From contig NMRA01000574.1 of assembly GCA_002633005.1 (NCBI GenBank), positions 94,967 to 158,966 of the forward strand: 64,000 nt of DNA, given 5' to 3'. Every line of letters begins with the position of its first letter. Position 1 is the stretch's first letter. This document shows, piece by piece, positions 38,802 through 51,131 of the stretch. The DNA comes from Phoronis australis (taxonomy: Eukaryota; Phoronida; Phoronidae). Made by a program: the position numbers and the translations under genes. The notes beneath the pieces are model-generated. The model searched no databases. It saw only the letters and a list, made by a program, of their open reading frames with translations, and was not told where the DNA came from.

Positions 38802-41800
38802 ATGGTAAGTAGGGCCGGTATTTATCAGAAGGAGTGAGACAAAATGAAGTTTGTAATCGTGCCTCACATTTTATGTTGGTACTGTAATGAATGCTTTGTG
38901 AGTGTGATAATATAACGTGTACATGTGTAGTAGTAGTAAGCCGAAACTGAACCTTTACTTCCACAGCCACAGGACTGGCTTCAGAGACGTCCACACACGA
39001 TCAACGGTTAACCCGGAGTGGCGCTCAACATATCAACAGACATACACCACCGGCACTAACCCCATAAACTCTAACTGAACTATCTCCAGTGAGCCCAGGG
39101 AGATAAATCTCTTCTCTAATTGAGTACAAGCCTCAAAATATGTGCTTTCCCTGTTCCCCTCCAAATACATCGTCAAAAACTCCCTCGCTGCTCCTTGTGA
39201 ACGAAAGATCAAGTTATCCAGACACTCTCTATCCGACCATCCCTGCCCAACAGCATACCTATTAAACTTCATATGGAACACTGACCAACTAGACTTTCCA
39301 TTATACGACATACTTCTCACTCCCAACATCTTACCTCTACCGCTGTCCCTCTGACCTTGTCTGCTACTGTCACTCCGCTTACCTGTACCCGCACGTCTAC
39401 CCCACTGAAATTCATCGTCCTCTTCATCGCTCCCACCTGCCACACCCGTAAATCGCCAGGACCGCTTATCTTTCACATCCTTCACACCAAGGGTACGTAC
39501 CTTCTCCCTACACTGAGCCTCTTCCTTGCCACTACCCACAGTGCCCCCTAGTGGCAATTTTTTTTGAATTTACCTCTGTGTCAATGGATTTTCATAAAAT
39601 TTGGCAGATAGGTATCTATGAGTGAGGTGATGCTATCATCTGGTTTTGGGTTGAATTCGAGGTATTTGGCGCCACCCAGTGGCCATTTTTACATTTTCTT
39701 CCCCTCTATCATCCAAACCACTCTATGGCGCCTCCTAGTGGCAGTTTTTTATGCCTACGGCGGTATCTCCTAAATAATCTGCGGGATCTTTATTAAATTT
39801 AGCAAGTGTATTTATATGAACTTGACAACAAACGACCACGACTTTCGGATGGATCGGACAAGTGGCAATTTTATTTTTTTAGTTTTACCTCTGTATCTTC
39901 AAAGGTTCTCAACGGATTTCCATAAAATTTGGCAGATAGACATCTATTAGTGAGCTGACGCTATCCTCGGGTTTTGAGTTTGATTTGTTGTATTTTGTGT
40001 CTTCTAGTGGCCATTTTTACTGTTTTCGAGTCTTGTTACTAGGCGTCTGCCCCTCTGTCAACCAAACCACTCTAAGGATGGTTGTGGAAATTGGCTTGTA
40101 TGTTCTTAATGTGAAGAGGAAGTCTGACAATGATTTTTTGACAATGTCATCTACTGTGGTGCCTCTTAGTGACAGTTACGTTTTTTTGCACCTATAGCCT
40201 CCTACTGGCAATTTCATTTTTTTGTTTTCCTTAGTTTATAAGAAGTTCCTTGACAAATTTTTATGAAATTTGGTAAATAGCTTTGATGACACATTCCAGT
40301 TTTGGGATGGATTCGATGTATTTTGCGTCATCTAGTGGCCATTTTTTATGTTCCAAATAAAAACCCCTAGAAGCATATCATTTGCGGTGTATTCGTGGGC
40401 GCATTTCAATGCTCCGCGTTGCTCTTGTTTAACATACGGGTGAATTCATTTAGCCATCCGGACTTGCAGACCGTCTACATATAATTGACTTCAGTTTGCA
40501 ATAATGTTGCGTAAATGTGACTGAAGTGGAGCAAGTCACACAACTTGTGCCATGTCAAGTGTTCCTTGTGTAAAGATGGCTTATTGCTGATTTGAGTTCA
40601 GTGAGCTTTACCACCTCATGGAATTTGACCATGAAGGCCTAGGGATAATAGTCTATTTCTATGGTGATAGGTCTAAATTCTTATCATCAACATAACAACT
40701 TTGTCATAGTCGCCAAGACTCTTTCATCTTTTCGGTATTTTCAGCATGGTCGGCTAAAGGTTAAAACAACTGCGGAACAACAGGAAGCCAAGAGAAAAGA
40801 GCGAGAGAAGAGGTTAAAAGTATATACTGCAGCAATGAACAGGGTGTTTGAAAAGGTAGTTCTGGAGTTCTTGAAAGTGACTTTAGCTTTATGCTCCCAT
40901 TTCACTGTGGCTCAGTCACGTAATTATGAACAGGTCACAGAAATAATTTATAGAAGTTATCTGAGTAACTAGCAGTTATGTGTATGTTCTCGACGACTTT
41001 CCACTTTAATAACACAAGTGAGATTGAATTGATTTTCAGAAATAGTTTTGCGAAGCGTAAAACCAAATTTCTGACTCGAGTCTATAACCACTTGTCATGA
41101 AACAGACCCTTGACATGATGAATATTGTGTTTGTGTTTCGCATTAATTTTATAGACATGACTCTGTGAACACTTATGTATCAAGACTTCTTCATTAGAAA
41201 CCTTGCTCATTCTGCAGACCTTAGGCATGACACTTTGAACACTTATGCGTCAAGACTTCTTCATTAGAAACCTTGCTCATTCTGCAGATCTTAGGCGTGA
41301 CACTGTGAACACTGTCAAGACTTCTTCATTATAAACCTCATTCATTCCGCAGACCTTGTAGTTTTCAATAGGTTCAAGATCCATGAGTTTTAACATGCCG
41401 CAATATCAGGAGTGTTGATCAGAATTCCTTTTTTTATTTAACAATAGACCAAGCCTGCATTCCATAGACAGAAAAAATCTCATGGAAATGCAATATCGCG
41501 GAAGTCTGCGATATATTGCCTCAAAAAGAGCCACCTAGTTTTGCTCTGTCTTGGACTGTGTATAATGCTATAAATGTTATAAAGGACTTTTGTCTAGTGA
41601 TTGACTTATTTTTAGTCACTTTTTAGTTGAAATATCAAAAAAACGCAGAAGACCTAACAAAACAACAGGTTTCATTCAAGTGATATTGCTAGTAGCGTCG
41701 AAGTAAAAAAATGATGCTTCACACAGATATCAGCTAGGATCCTCATAAAAATCCCCCCAAGCCAACAATGCATCACGAACTCCACAAATTTCCCAATGGC

Positions 41801-43599
41801 TTCCACCTTGGTTTCACCCATGATTTTTTGTGGGAGTGCCCTTCCCCCCCATCCTCGCTTTCTAAGATACATGTTTTGTAACCAAGCTGGGATCAAGTAT
41901 CCGATACTGCTGTGGTTACAATTGTTGCCAACTCTACCCGATCCACGAATCCCCCATGGCCCCATCCCCGGGTCTCGTCACCAATAGTTTGTGGTCTCAT
42001 GTTAGTATTTAAATAAAGATTAGTTGGAATTTGGTGAAAAATAATTTGCTGTATAATTATTGCCTTGTTCATGTTTGTACCAGTGTCCTCAATAAGAGCC
42101 AGAAATGTGAGTCAGTGATGGTCTTTTGGGCAAGTTCAAGTCAAGGGTCATACCTGAGTCATAGTTGTATAACTTTATAATGAGTGTAGTCTATCTTATT
42201 TGAATAAAAGGAATTTAGTTTTCACAGCTTTCTTCAACATATTTTGATTCGTTTTTGGTTTTATTTCTGCTTGTCTACTAGTTACTGTAAAATTTGAGAA
42301 CTCAACAGCATGTTGGAAAAAAGGTGAAATTTTCTTTTGTTTTTTTTCAGAGAGAAAAGGGGGAAAAGGACACAGAGATTTTAAAATTGACTGGAGAATT
42401 GTTGTCAGCTAACCCTGATTTCTACACACTATGGAATATCAGAAAAGAGACCTTTATTTATTTGAAAGATACAATGTAAGAACTATAGTTGCATTTTCCA
42501 TTAGAAATCTCAAGTACGATAATTCTCCGTTATTTTGTTCTTTCATCTATATTGGGTCCTCTCCTATTTTTAATTTTTATAAATGATCTACCAGTGTACA
42601 TGAATGCTCGAACTGATATGTATGCGGATGACTCCACTCTTCATTATACCAGTAACTGTATTGGGGATATTGAGCGTACACTGCAGAATGACTTAAACAA
42701 CATTGAAGAGTGTTGTGAGGACAATAAAATTTTGATAAATATATGTGTCTTGCTTCAAAGCAAAAAAGGGTCAGATATGTCTGGTGAGAGACTTGAGGAA
42801 GTCACTAGTGAGAAATTATTAGGAGTTTAAATTGATAATAGTTTATCTTGGGAATCCCACCTCTCTTATATAGTGGGTAAAATTAGACAAAGATTGGGAT
42901 TATTGAAGCGAATTAAGCAATTTTTACCAATCGAGGGTAGAATTAAATTTTTCAATGCATGTATTATGCCACATTTCACTTACTACAGCTCTGTATGGTC
43001 GGGTTGTTGCACTACTATTATGAATAAACTTGTCAAAATTCAGAAGCAGGCTGTATTATTCTTGGAAACTATGAGGCATCATCTGTGACTTTGTTTGCAA
43101 ATATTCGGTGGATGTCAATTGATAAATATTATGTTTTCTGCAGACTGTGCATGATTTCTAAATGTCTCCATGACGATGTTTCCCAGTATTTAGCTAATGA
43201 GTTATCTCTAGTACATAATAAACATTCGAGACATACCCGATACTCAAATGCTGGCAATTTAGTTGTACCAAACTACAAAACAGCCAAGTACAGGAGTACT
43301 TTCTTTGTAGATGGAGTGATTGCCTGGAATGGTTCACCATTAGCTATTAAATCAATTACTGTTAAACTGCATTTAGAAGTAACTTAATAACTTATTTGTT
43401 ATCTAATTAACTGTATATCTGCGTGCATGTCAAAAATGTATATATTAATTAACTTATTTATTTCATTTTTCATTTTTCTGTACATATCTTTGTTCATCTT
43501 ATTTATTTATTTATTTTATTTACCTATTTATTGTTATTTCGAGGACCATGTGGTAGATAAGTTTTACACTTAACACGTTTTTATCCTCTATAAATAAAG

Positions 43600-43653
<54 letters not shown>

Positions 43654-44266
43654 TAATTTGATGCATCCGAAGTCACATGACAAGAATTATTAGTATTTGT
43701 TTCTCACTTTTTCATGGATTTGCAGTTGCCAAATTAACCGACTTGAAGTCTAAAGAGTTCTCATACATGACTTGAATCCTTGACAGGAAGCCCAGAATAT
43801 TCTTACATCAACTTGATTTGACCTTCAAATGTGACCTTCAAATGTGAGATAATTTNCAGTATTTAGCTAATGAATTATCTCTAGTACGTAATAAACATTC
43901 GAAACATACCCGATACTCAAATGCTGGCAATTTAGTTGTACCAAACTACAAAACATCCAAGTACAGGGGTACTTTCTTTGTAGATGGAGTGATTGCCTGG
44001 AATGGTTTACCATTAGCTATTAAATCAGTTACTGTTAAACATGCATTTAGAAGTAACTTTATAACTTACTTATCTAATTAACTGTATATCTGCATGCATG
44101 TCAAAAATGTATATATTAATTAACTTATTAATTTTATTTTTCATTTTTCTGTACATATCTTTGTTCATCTTATTTATTTATTTATTTTATTTACCTATTG
44201 TTATTTCGAGGACCATGTGGTAGATAAGTTTTACACTTAACACGTTTTTATCCTCTATAAATAAAG

Positions 44267-44320
<54 letters not shown>

Positions 44321-47300
44321 TAATTTGATGCATCCGAAGTCACATGACAAGAATTATTAGTATTTGTTTCTCACTTTTTCATGGATTTGCAGTTGCCAAA
44401 TTAACCGACTTGAAGTCTAAAGAGTTCTCATACATGACTTGAATCCTTGACAGGAAGCCCAGAATATTCTTACATCAACTTGATTTGACCTTCAAATGTG
44501 ACCTTCAAATGTGAGATAATTTTGCCTGAACTATTTCCTGAGAAATGCAGTTACTTATATCAACTATTCCTTATTTTGTTTTGTTCAGTTCGTCTGATGA
44601 ACTTCAAATCAAATGTCGTGACGAGTTGTCATTCCTGGAGTCATGTCTGAAGGTCAACCCAAAGTCGTATGGAACATGGGAACACCGTTGTTGGGTGATG
44701 GATAACATGCCTTCACCTGATTGGACGAAAGAGTTGGGGCTGTGCAACAAATACCTAGAGTTCGATGAGAGAAATTGTAAGTAGTGATATACTGTTATGA
44801 CTTACTTTTTCAATTTGAATCTGTGCCATTTTTTCAGTTTGAAATGAGACAAAATTATTTTAACTCCAAACAATTGAGATAGCAAAAAAATTCAAGCACT
44901 TGTCTAAAAACTACTAAAAACTTATAACTTAAAAAAATTCATTTTACTCCAATTTTGTAGTTCACTGCTGGGACTACAGGAGGTTCGTTGTCAAGCGAGC
45001 TGGGGTGAGACCAGATCAGGAGTTCGAGTTTACCAGTCAGAAAATCAGCTCTAACTTCTCCAACTATTCCTCTTGGCACTATCGCAGTAAACTGTTGCCA
45101 CGGATACACCCTGACACGAGTCATCCTGTGGGAGTTAGGGAAGATGTATTGTTGAATGGTGTGTAGTCTAAATGGTGTTTAGTCTAAATGGTGTTTAGTC
45201 TAAATGGTGTTTAGCCTAAGTGGTGTTTAGTCTAAGTGGTGTTTAGTCTAAGTGGTGTGTAGTCTAAATGACTGTGTAAGGAACAATTCATTTGGACAAA
45301 GATGATTAACAAACTGTTCATCTCTACTCAGACATATATTCGACATTAATTTGGACTGATAAATGTCCAAAGTTTGAATTGGATGTTTTTCTTGTTAATC
45401 TTTCTTTTGTGGCTGGGTTTTAATTGTAGCTTTGTTTTATTCATTTGAGTTTCTATTAATTTTCTAAGTGAGTGATCCGCTTTTATTCTTACATGTCAAG
45501 AAACAATTGTGTACGATCTTTTTCATTGTATAATTAAGCTCCATTAAGCACCATCTTTGAATACTATTGTTTAGGTTCATGTTTTGGGATGGAACCCTTT
45601 ATTTTGTAGTGTTCATATGCTAAGTGAGTGTTTCTGATTGCTCATGATAAAACCATCAACAGAATAGATTTCATTAATTACATCAGCAGCAAGATTCACC
45701 ACAGTTAATTTGATTTAGGCTAATTTGAAGTTTGTGACTTTATCTTGACCTAATTAGCAAGGACATGATACGGTAAATGTGCTTCAGTTTGGGACACAAT
45801 ATGGCCTACAGGTAAAATTACATTTTGTCCAATTTCTCAACAAAAATAATTTTTCGGGAAAATCTACTTTGCTTTTAGCATGGTTCGTATGGTGTAGCTA
45901 TCACCAAACAATATTTGGGAAAACATTGAGCGCTTTCAGTCATGTTGCAAGTCTCTGAGAAGTAGAAATGTGTCAATAACAATTACTTTTGTCCCAAATT
46001 GAATAAGTTTTACTGTGTTTATGATAGTAGGAATATTTTGACATGAGATTCGTACATAGAAGTGTCGTCTGACTCAACCAACCTTGCTTTATTTTCAGAA
46101 TTTGATCTGGCTCAGAATGCTTTCTTCACTGACCCAAATGACCAGAGTGCATGGTTTTACAACATGTGGCTGCTTGGCAGAGGTAATAAATTGTGTTGCT
46201 AGGTTACTGTTTTGACCATAAAGCATGGTAGTCTTAGATAACACGTTACGGTCTCGTGCTTCTTTACATTTAGTTAATGTGTGTACTGATACATACTCAG
46301 TTCAATTCATGATAAATCGCGTAGTCGGGTCATCCAGAATGTCCGAGGGTGACCTGACAACTAACCAAAACAAATCAAAATTCTCTCTTGATGAAAACAA
46401 TGACATTTTGCAATCGTGTGACAATTAATGTAAGAAAATTTATTCTTATATTCACCCAGTTGTCATTGAATGAAATTTGATAAAAGTAATAATGTTTATA
46501 TTTAAATGAAAACTTCAGGTGAAAAACAATTGGAGATCAGCTGCATCTATGGCGAAAGGAGTGGACGAGTTATTCTGAGGTTATCCAAGCCTGTCCAGGT
46601 GAGACTTTGTTGATCTCAAAAACAACTCACTTTAGAAGTATGAAGATGTGTATTTTTCCATCACATAGATAGCGGCAGATCAGTGGAAACTAACTTGTCG
46701 TTATTTTATATAATTTCATATAATTAAGTTAATGTAATTATATGATTGACAAATCTATAAGTGGATTTTTGCTTTAATTATTTTACCTTTTGCTCTGTCT
46801 AATCACAACCTTGAGGAATAAGACATTCAGATGTATTGCACACCTTAGAAAGACAGTAAAATCGAAGTAATTTGCATGTTACAAAGAACTTCTTGCATCT
46901 CAGAATTACTAGGGTATTGGTGTTAAGGATTACATAACATGGTCTGATGTGTTTTGTCCAGATTGGGCATTGCTGTACAGTGGACCTCACAATCAACAGT
47001 AGCCCAGTAAAGGTTGACTGGGACGCACCGAGCGGGAAGAGGGCGTACAGCTCATTATGGGTCAGTATCAGTCACCTTTTGGGAAGCCCTCTGTAAATAC
47101 TTAGACATATATTTACTCATACAATCATGTATAATTTTGGAAGTAACATGTACATTAAGAGTGCATGGGTGTATGGATGGTGTATGGATGGTATGTGAAT
47201 GGTATGTGAATGGTATGTGAATGGTGTGTGAATGGTGTGTGAATGTTGTACCTTTTCCATTACTAGATCGTTATTAGTTAGCATTTGCTGTTATTTTCCT

Positions 47301-50300
47301 TCTTTTGGGAAATAAAATATAATTTACTTGTTCGAAAAAAAAGTTAGTCATCTGTTCTGTTTTGTTTGATTGTTCTAAAATGCTTTACCTGACATAAAGT
47401 TGGCTATCATCTGTAGACCTTCAAGTCGTTGTACTTTTGAGTATTTGATTGCTAATAAGTGATATTGTATCTCTGGTAAAGCAAAAAAACTGAACGAAAT
47501 GGTGTTTGTCATCAAAGACTTTGCTGACTTATTCAGCTTTGTTTTCTTATGGTTGTCTTTTCGTTTTAGTATTGTCAGTTGCCTGAAGAGGTCTCCAGCA
47601 GGAAAGACCAGCTCATCATCACAGCCTGCCTAGCAGCTGACGGCATTTCTAGTCAGAGAACGTGCGCGCTTGAGCTAGGTGAAATTGACGCTTGGAATCA
47701 AGAACAAAATAAGGCTGGCACTTTGTTCAAGTGAGTGCTTTGTTTTTGCTTTACATTCGTAACATTTGATGTTTACTGCCAAGACTTCTGTTGTTTGACT
47801 CTAAACATTCAAAGTTTATTCCACCAACTAGATTTATGTTTTGTAAAAACTTTAAGGATGATTCCTAGTAGCTGATTTGTTGCGTAGATTTGGAAAATCA
47901 CCTCAGATAGTGAATGGTTTACAATATTTATCTGTAGCTATTTTAACATCAATATTTGTTGTAATTAAACGTGCTGTATACCCATCTTCTGTGCGTTTTT
48001 TAGGTCACGTTAACATGGACCCTTGACAAGTCAATTGACTTTTATCTTTTTAACTTTTGGCAAAGAATCGGTCAATTGATGTCTTAGCCAGTTTCGCGCA
48101 AAATCAGGCTAAGTCTTAAAGTCGTAAATTCTCTGCACAACTCAGTCAAAAGACAGAAATAGTCTCCTCTTACAGGCAAAAGACAAAATGTTTCAAGAAA
48201 TGCAAGAGACAAAAGTCAATTTTGTCTATTCGTAGTCGGATTTCTGACTTTTGGCCGAAGTCAAAATACAAAAGTCAATTGACTCTTTGAGAAACAAGAC
48301 CCTGCTCTCAACTTATTCCTTATTCAGCTTAGAACTGATTTCTGTGCTTGGGTAGAGCTGACAGTTCATTATTGCTTAAGGTCAACACTTCATTAAAATG
48401 AACCACCAGGTCAAGTTCAAGCAGGGTTTATTGACCTTGGTCTCAAGCAATAACAAACTCACTCTCTTGACTGGAAATGAGTTTACAGCCACTGAATTCA
48501 CCAACTGTTATTCTTGGGTGATAACCGTTTTATTGGAGGCACTGACGCTATTTTGACAAGGGTGCCATCTGTTGTTTCAGTTTTGAATTGAGTGCCGCTA
48601 CATCGTCAATTTTGACTCAAGAACTGGAGTCGTGCAAACAGTTGTTTGACCTTGAACCTGATAATAAATGTAAGTCGTTCAAGTGAGGCTTTCATAGTGT
48701 TTCTTATTTAAGAAAGTAATGTAAACATTCGTATAGACACCCATGATCATGTAATCGATCAACCGCTGTAGTAAGCATCCACTGCGTGAACCAGTGCCCA
48801 CCCGTCATTGGCTTCAGGCAATTGATTCTCAAAATAGTAAGGTGCAGTACTTTCACATGTGGAAACAGGCTCAGCTGTGAGTTGCAGTTATGGGCCAGCT
48901 ATTATGTTGTTACCATTCATGACCACTATCGCGAACTCCAATTCACAGCGCCCTCTTGTGAACGAAATCACCAGAGGTACCCCAGTTCTTGTCTAGTTTT
49001 CAATAGCAATTTCCAGCACAAATATGCTCTTCAACTTGACAAGTGTTATCACACATCATTTATTGCGACTCTCATTCTCATTAACAAAACCACTGGAAAA
49101 CAGCACCGACCTAGAATGTTTACCATATGTGGACAAAAGGCGGAATGTAGCTTCCAGTGTATTGACAGCTCTCATTGTTGTCTATCTCAGGGACTTTACT
49201 CACCATTGTTCTTCTAATGAGGGCCGTGGACCCTCTCAGCCATGAACAAGAGGCCATAGAAAACTTGAATAAGTTGAAGGAAATCGACACTTGTAGGAAA
49301 ACATATTATGAAGATCTTAGTAAGTATGAACTTATTTGTGATGTCTTAGTGCACTTAAAGTTGCTGGACCTGAGTTTTAGCAAAAATTCAAATTAAATCT
49401 AGCTTTTATTTTTAAAACGAATCATGATCTTCGATGCAGGTACAAAAAATCTCCAAAATTGTATCCTTGCATTCTCTAACAACAATCGTGAAAAAACTTT
49501 ATCATGGTTTCCTGGAAAAAATTGATCTACGTTGGAGATTGCAGACACGCGATTTTGTGGATTTTTATGCCATGATTCATTTCAATGCATAACATAACAA
49601 AAATTCAGTTTAACTTAAATTCTAGCTGGCTTATTCGCCAAACTAGGGTCGGCAACTTACACACTCAACTTGACCCGATTCATTCTCATGTTTTTATTAA
49701 CCATTTTTGTCCAAAATTTGTGAGATTTTACCCACCCACAGATAGTTCATACTGTTCAAACGATTTTTAGGGCATGAGTAGGACATCGGATCCTTCTATA
49801 GTTACAGGATGTACTAATGATTGCATTCTTTGTATCTAAACAATGCGTGCACTTTTGTTATAGAAAGCAAGTTTACAATAGAGAATTGTATCGAGAGATT
49901 AGACCCGATGTCTCGTTCCCTCGACTTGTCGAACAAAGATCTTACTGTCCTGTACCACCACGATCATCTAAGTCTATTGAGGGAGATCAGACTATCCGAC
50001 AATCTCATCCGCAGTACCAGGAATTGTCAGAACTTGTTGTGTCTGAAGAAACTGCACCTAGACAGCAATCGTCTGACCAACTGTGTGGGATTAGAAGGTC
50101 TTCCATGTTTGGAGGAGCTGTCTTTATGCAATAATTGTATCCTTTTGTACGTGCACCATTGTAGTCTTGTCACTGCAGCTGTAGAATCTAGTCATGATAA
50201 GGAAGGTTATGAAATCGATTTTATGAGAGTAAAAGGTCGAATTCAATTTTCGTTTGTTAGCCACCTTAACAAGGGGGGATGTATTGCGTTTTCTCTGAAT

Positions 50301-51048
50301 GTTCAACAATTTATTAATAGTGAACAATACTACTACTGTAGGGGTTTGTCTCTTTTTTATTGTGATATTTAAAATGAGGGTGGCCTCTTCAGTGATAGCA
50401 CTGCTTTCCAAGAGGGCCCTCAACAAGAAAAACAGTAATATAGTACAATGAAGTAATAAAACAACAATGAAATATACGTAACAAAGATACAATCAAAACA
50501 GGTTGAGAATTAAGACAATAACTAAATGAAAGTGATTGAGGACTTAAGACAGAAATTTGGTGTTACTCTCCCACTTCTCAATTTCTGAAAAAAGTTTTAG
50601 CCAAGTAATATCCAGCGCATCACAGTCTGGAAATAATTTATAGAAATTATCTCAGTAACTGGCAGTTACGTGTATATTGTCCGAGGCTTTGCATTTTTGC
50701 TCCTCTGTGATTTAATTATTTTCCAGAAATAGTTGTGTGGAGTGTGAGACCAGATTTTTGACTCCAGTCAGTTTTCATGAAACAGAACCTAGGAATTGAT
50801 CTAAATGGTTACTTTGACTATGTCTTTTGACTCACAAGGTAACGTATGCCCTTTCAACGATTCAACATTATTTCCTTAACACAGTGTCAGTAATCGAGTC
50901 TGTAGAAGATCTCAAAATGTTAGCTACTTGTCCTCGTCTGACAAGCCTCAACCTGGCTGGAAATGCTGTGTCATCCTCTCCTAACTACAGGCAAGAGGTG
51001 AAGACAATTCTACCCCTGATACGAGAACTGGACGGGCAGGAACTATGA
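38802..51048 (+). CDS. RABGGTA: Rab geranylgeranyltransferase alpha subunit
   Basis: Alpha subunit of the heterodimer that, with REP, attaches geranylgeranyl groups to Rab GTPases. Exons: 38802-38804, 40745-40855, 42351-42475, 44589-44776, 44961-45158, 46099-46182, 46519-46598, 46962-47060, 47570-47730, 48581-48669, 49191-49319, 49864-50136 and 50885-51048. Phases agree and the product is 567 residues, equal to human. The start is [13 protein letters not shown] helical repeats (about 39-237) include [44 protein letters not shown] and [17 protein letters not shown] less conserved segment (about 238-350) matches the Ig-like insert of animal RabGGTA. Leucine-rich repeats follow (about 440-550: [29 protein letters not shown]). 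Exon 1 holds only the ATG. Intron 3 contains a retrotransposon with an apparent assembly duplication. The exon 5 donor (gtgtgt) is weak and lies in a tandem repeat. Confidence 0.97.
39051..39545 (-). pseudogene. Ty3/Gypsy-type gag fragment in RABGGTA intron 1
   Basis: A minus-strand open frame of about 165 codons. Its second half (39,311-39,108) resembles retrotransposon capsid: [20 protein letters not shown], then [13 protein letters not shown] and [12 protein letters not shown]. The first half is charged ([15 protein letters not shown]). No reverse transcriptase or LTR follows, and the frame has no good ATG at its start, where it runs into the dispersed repeat at 39,535. It is a truncated retroelement remnant. 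Confidence 0.6.
39535..40432 (+). repeat. Long dispersed repeat, 'CTAGTGGC' family, copy 2 (RABGGTA intron 1)
   Basis: Same ordered phrases as 22,190-23,068 (CCCCCTAGTGGCAATTTTTT, ATAAAATTTGGCAGATAGG, GCCACCCAGTGGCCATTTTT) and the same end (GGGCGCATTTCAATGCTCCG, then CGTTGCTCTTGTTT). The 5' part is missing; it abuts the gag fragment. Confidence 0.75.
41155..41352 (+). repeat. Three tandem copies of a roughly 75-bp unit (RABGGTA intron 2)
   Basis: Each unit contains GACACTGTGAACACT-like sequence, CAAGACTTCTTCATTAGAAA, CCTTGCTCATTCTGCAGA and CTTAGGC. The third copy is shortened and diverged. Confidence 0.85.
42510..43655 (+). mobile_element. 5'-truncated non-LTR retrotransposon (reverse transcriptase 3' part)
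   Basis: Frame pieces encode the RT palm and thumb: [16 protein letters not shown], the catalytic YADD (42,621-42,632), [10 protein letters not shown], then [17 protein letters not shown] and [11 protein letters not shown] stop interrupts the frame at 42,828-42,830, and a frame change follows near 43,085. The element ends in an AATAAAG then (TTA)n tail (about 43,593-43,651), as in CR1/L2/jockey-like elements. It is dead and inserted in RABGGTA intron 3 in the same direction, beginning within 40 nt of the exon 3 donor. Confidence 0.8.
43184..44522 (+). repeat. Direct duplication of about 670 bp split by one undetermined base
   Basis: 43184-43855 and 43857-44522 are the same sequence with scattered differences: the retrotransposon 3' end, its (TTA)n tail and about 200 bp of unique intron. 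The single N at 43,856 is exactly the junction. This probably reflects two alleles placed in series by the assembler rather than a real duplication. Confidence 0.8.
45159..45270 (+). repeat. 16-bp minisatellite starting at the RABGGTA exon 5 donor
   Basis: Seven copies of GTGT(T/G)TAGTCTAA(A/G)TG. The first base is the first intron base after exon 5 (ends 45158), and each unit ends in (A)ATG or GTG followed by GTGT, repeating the exon-intron junction. Confidence 0.9.
47160..47246 (+). repeat. Tandem repeat of 10-12 bp (RABGGTA intron 8)
   Basis: Repeats of GGTATGTGAAT and GTGTATGGATG variants. It is short and within an intron. Confidence 0.8.
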
Positions 51049-51125
51049 TGTGCTCGTGTCTTGCAACTTTGTCATATTGTGGAGGATCATACTAATTACG
51101 ATGGACCTTGTCAATTTTGTCAGGC

Positions 51126-51131
51126 AATAAA
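51126..51131 (+). terminator. RABGGTA: RABGGTA polyadenylation signal
   Basis: AATAAA 78 nt after the TGA at 51046-51048, within GGCAATAAATGAAAATAC. The resulting 3' UTR is short. Confidence 0.75.

Noticed and set aside
48786-49217. 143-codon plus-strand open frame.
   Set aside because: It spans RABGGTA intron 10 and reads exon 11 in the wrong frame; exon 11 starts at 49191 with [11 protein letters not shown].
49817-50134. 105-codon plus-strand open frame.
   Set aside because: It overlaps RABGGTA exon 12 in a shifted frame; the correct frame encodes leucine-rich repeats.
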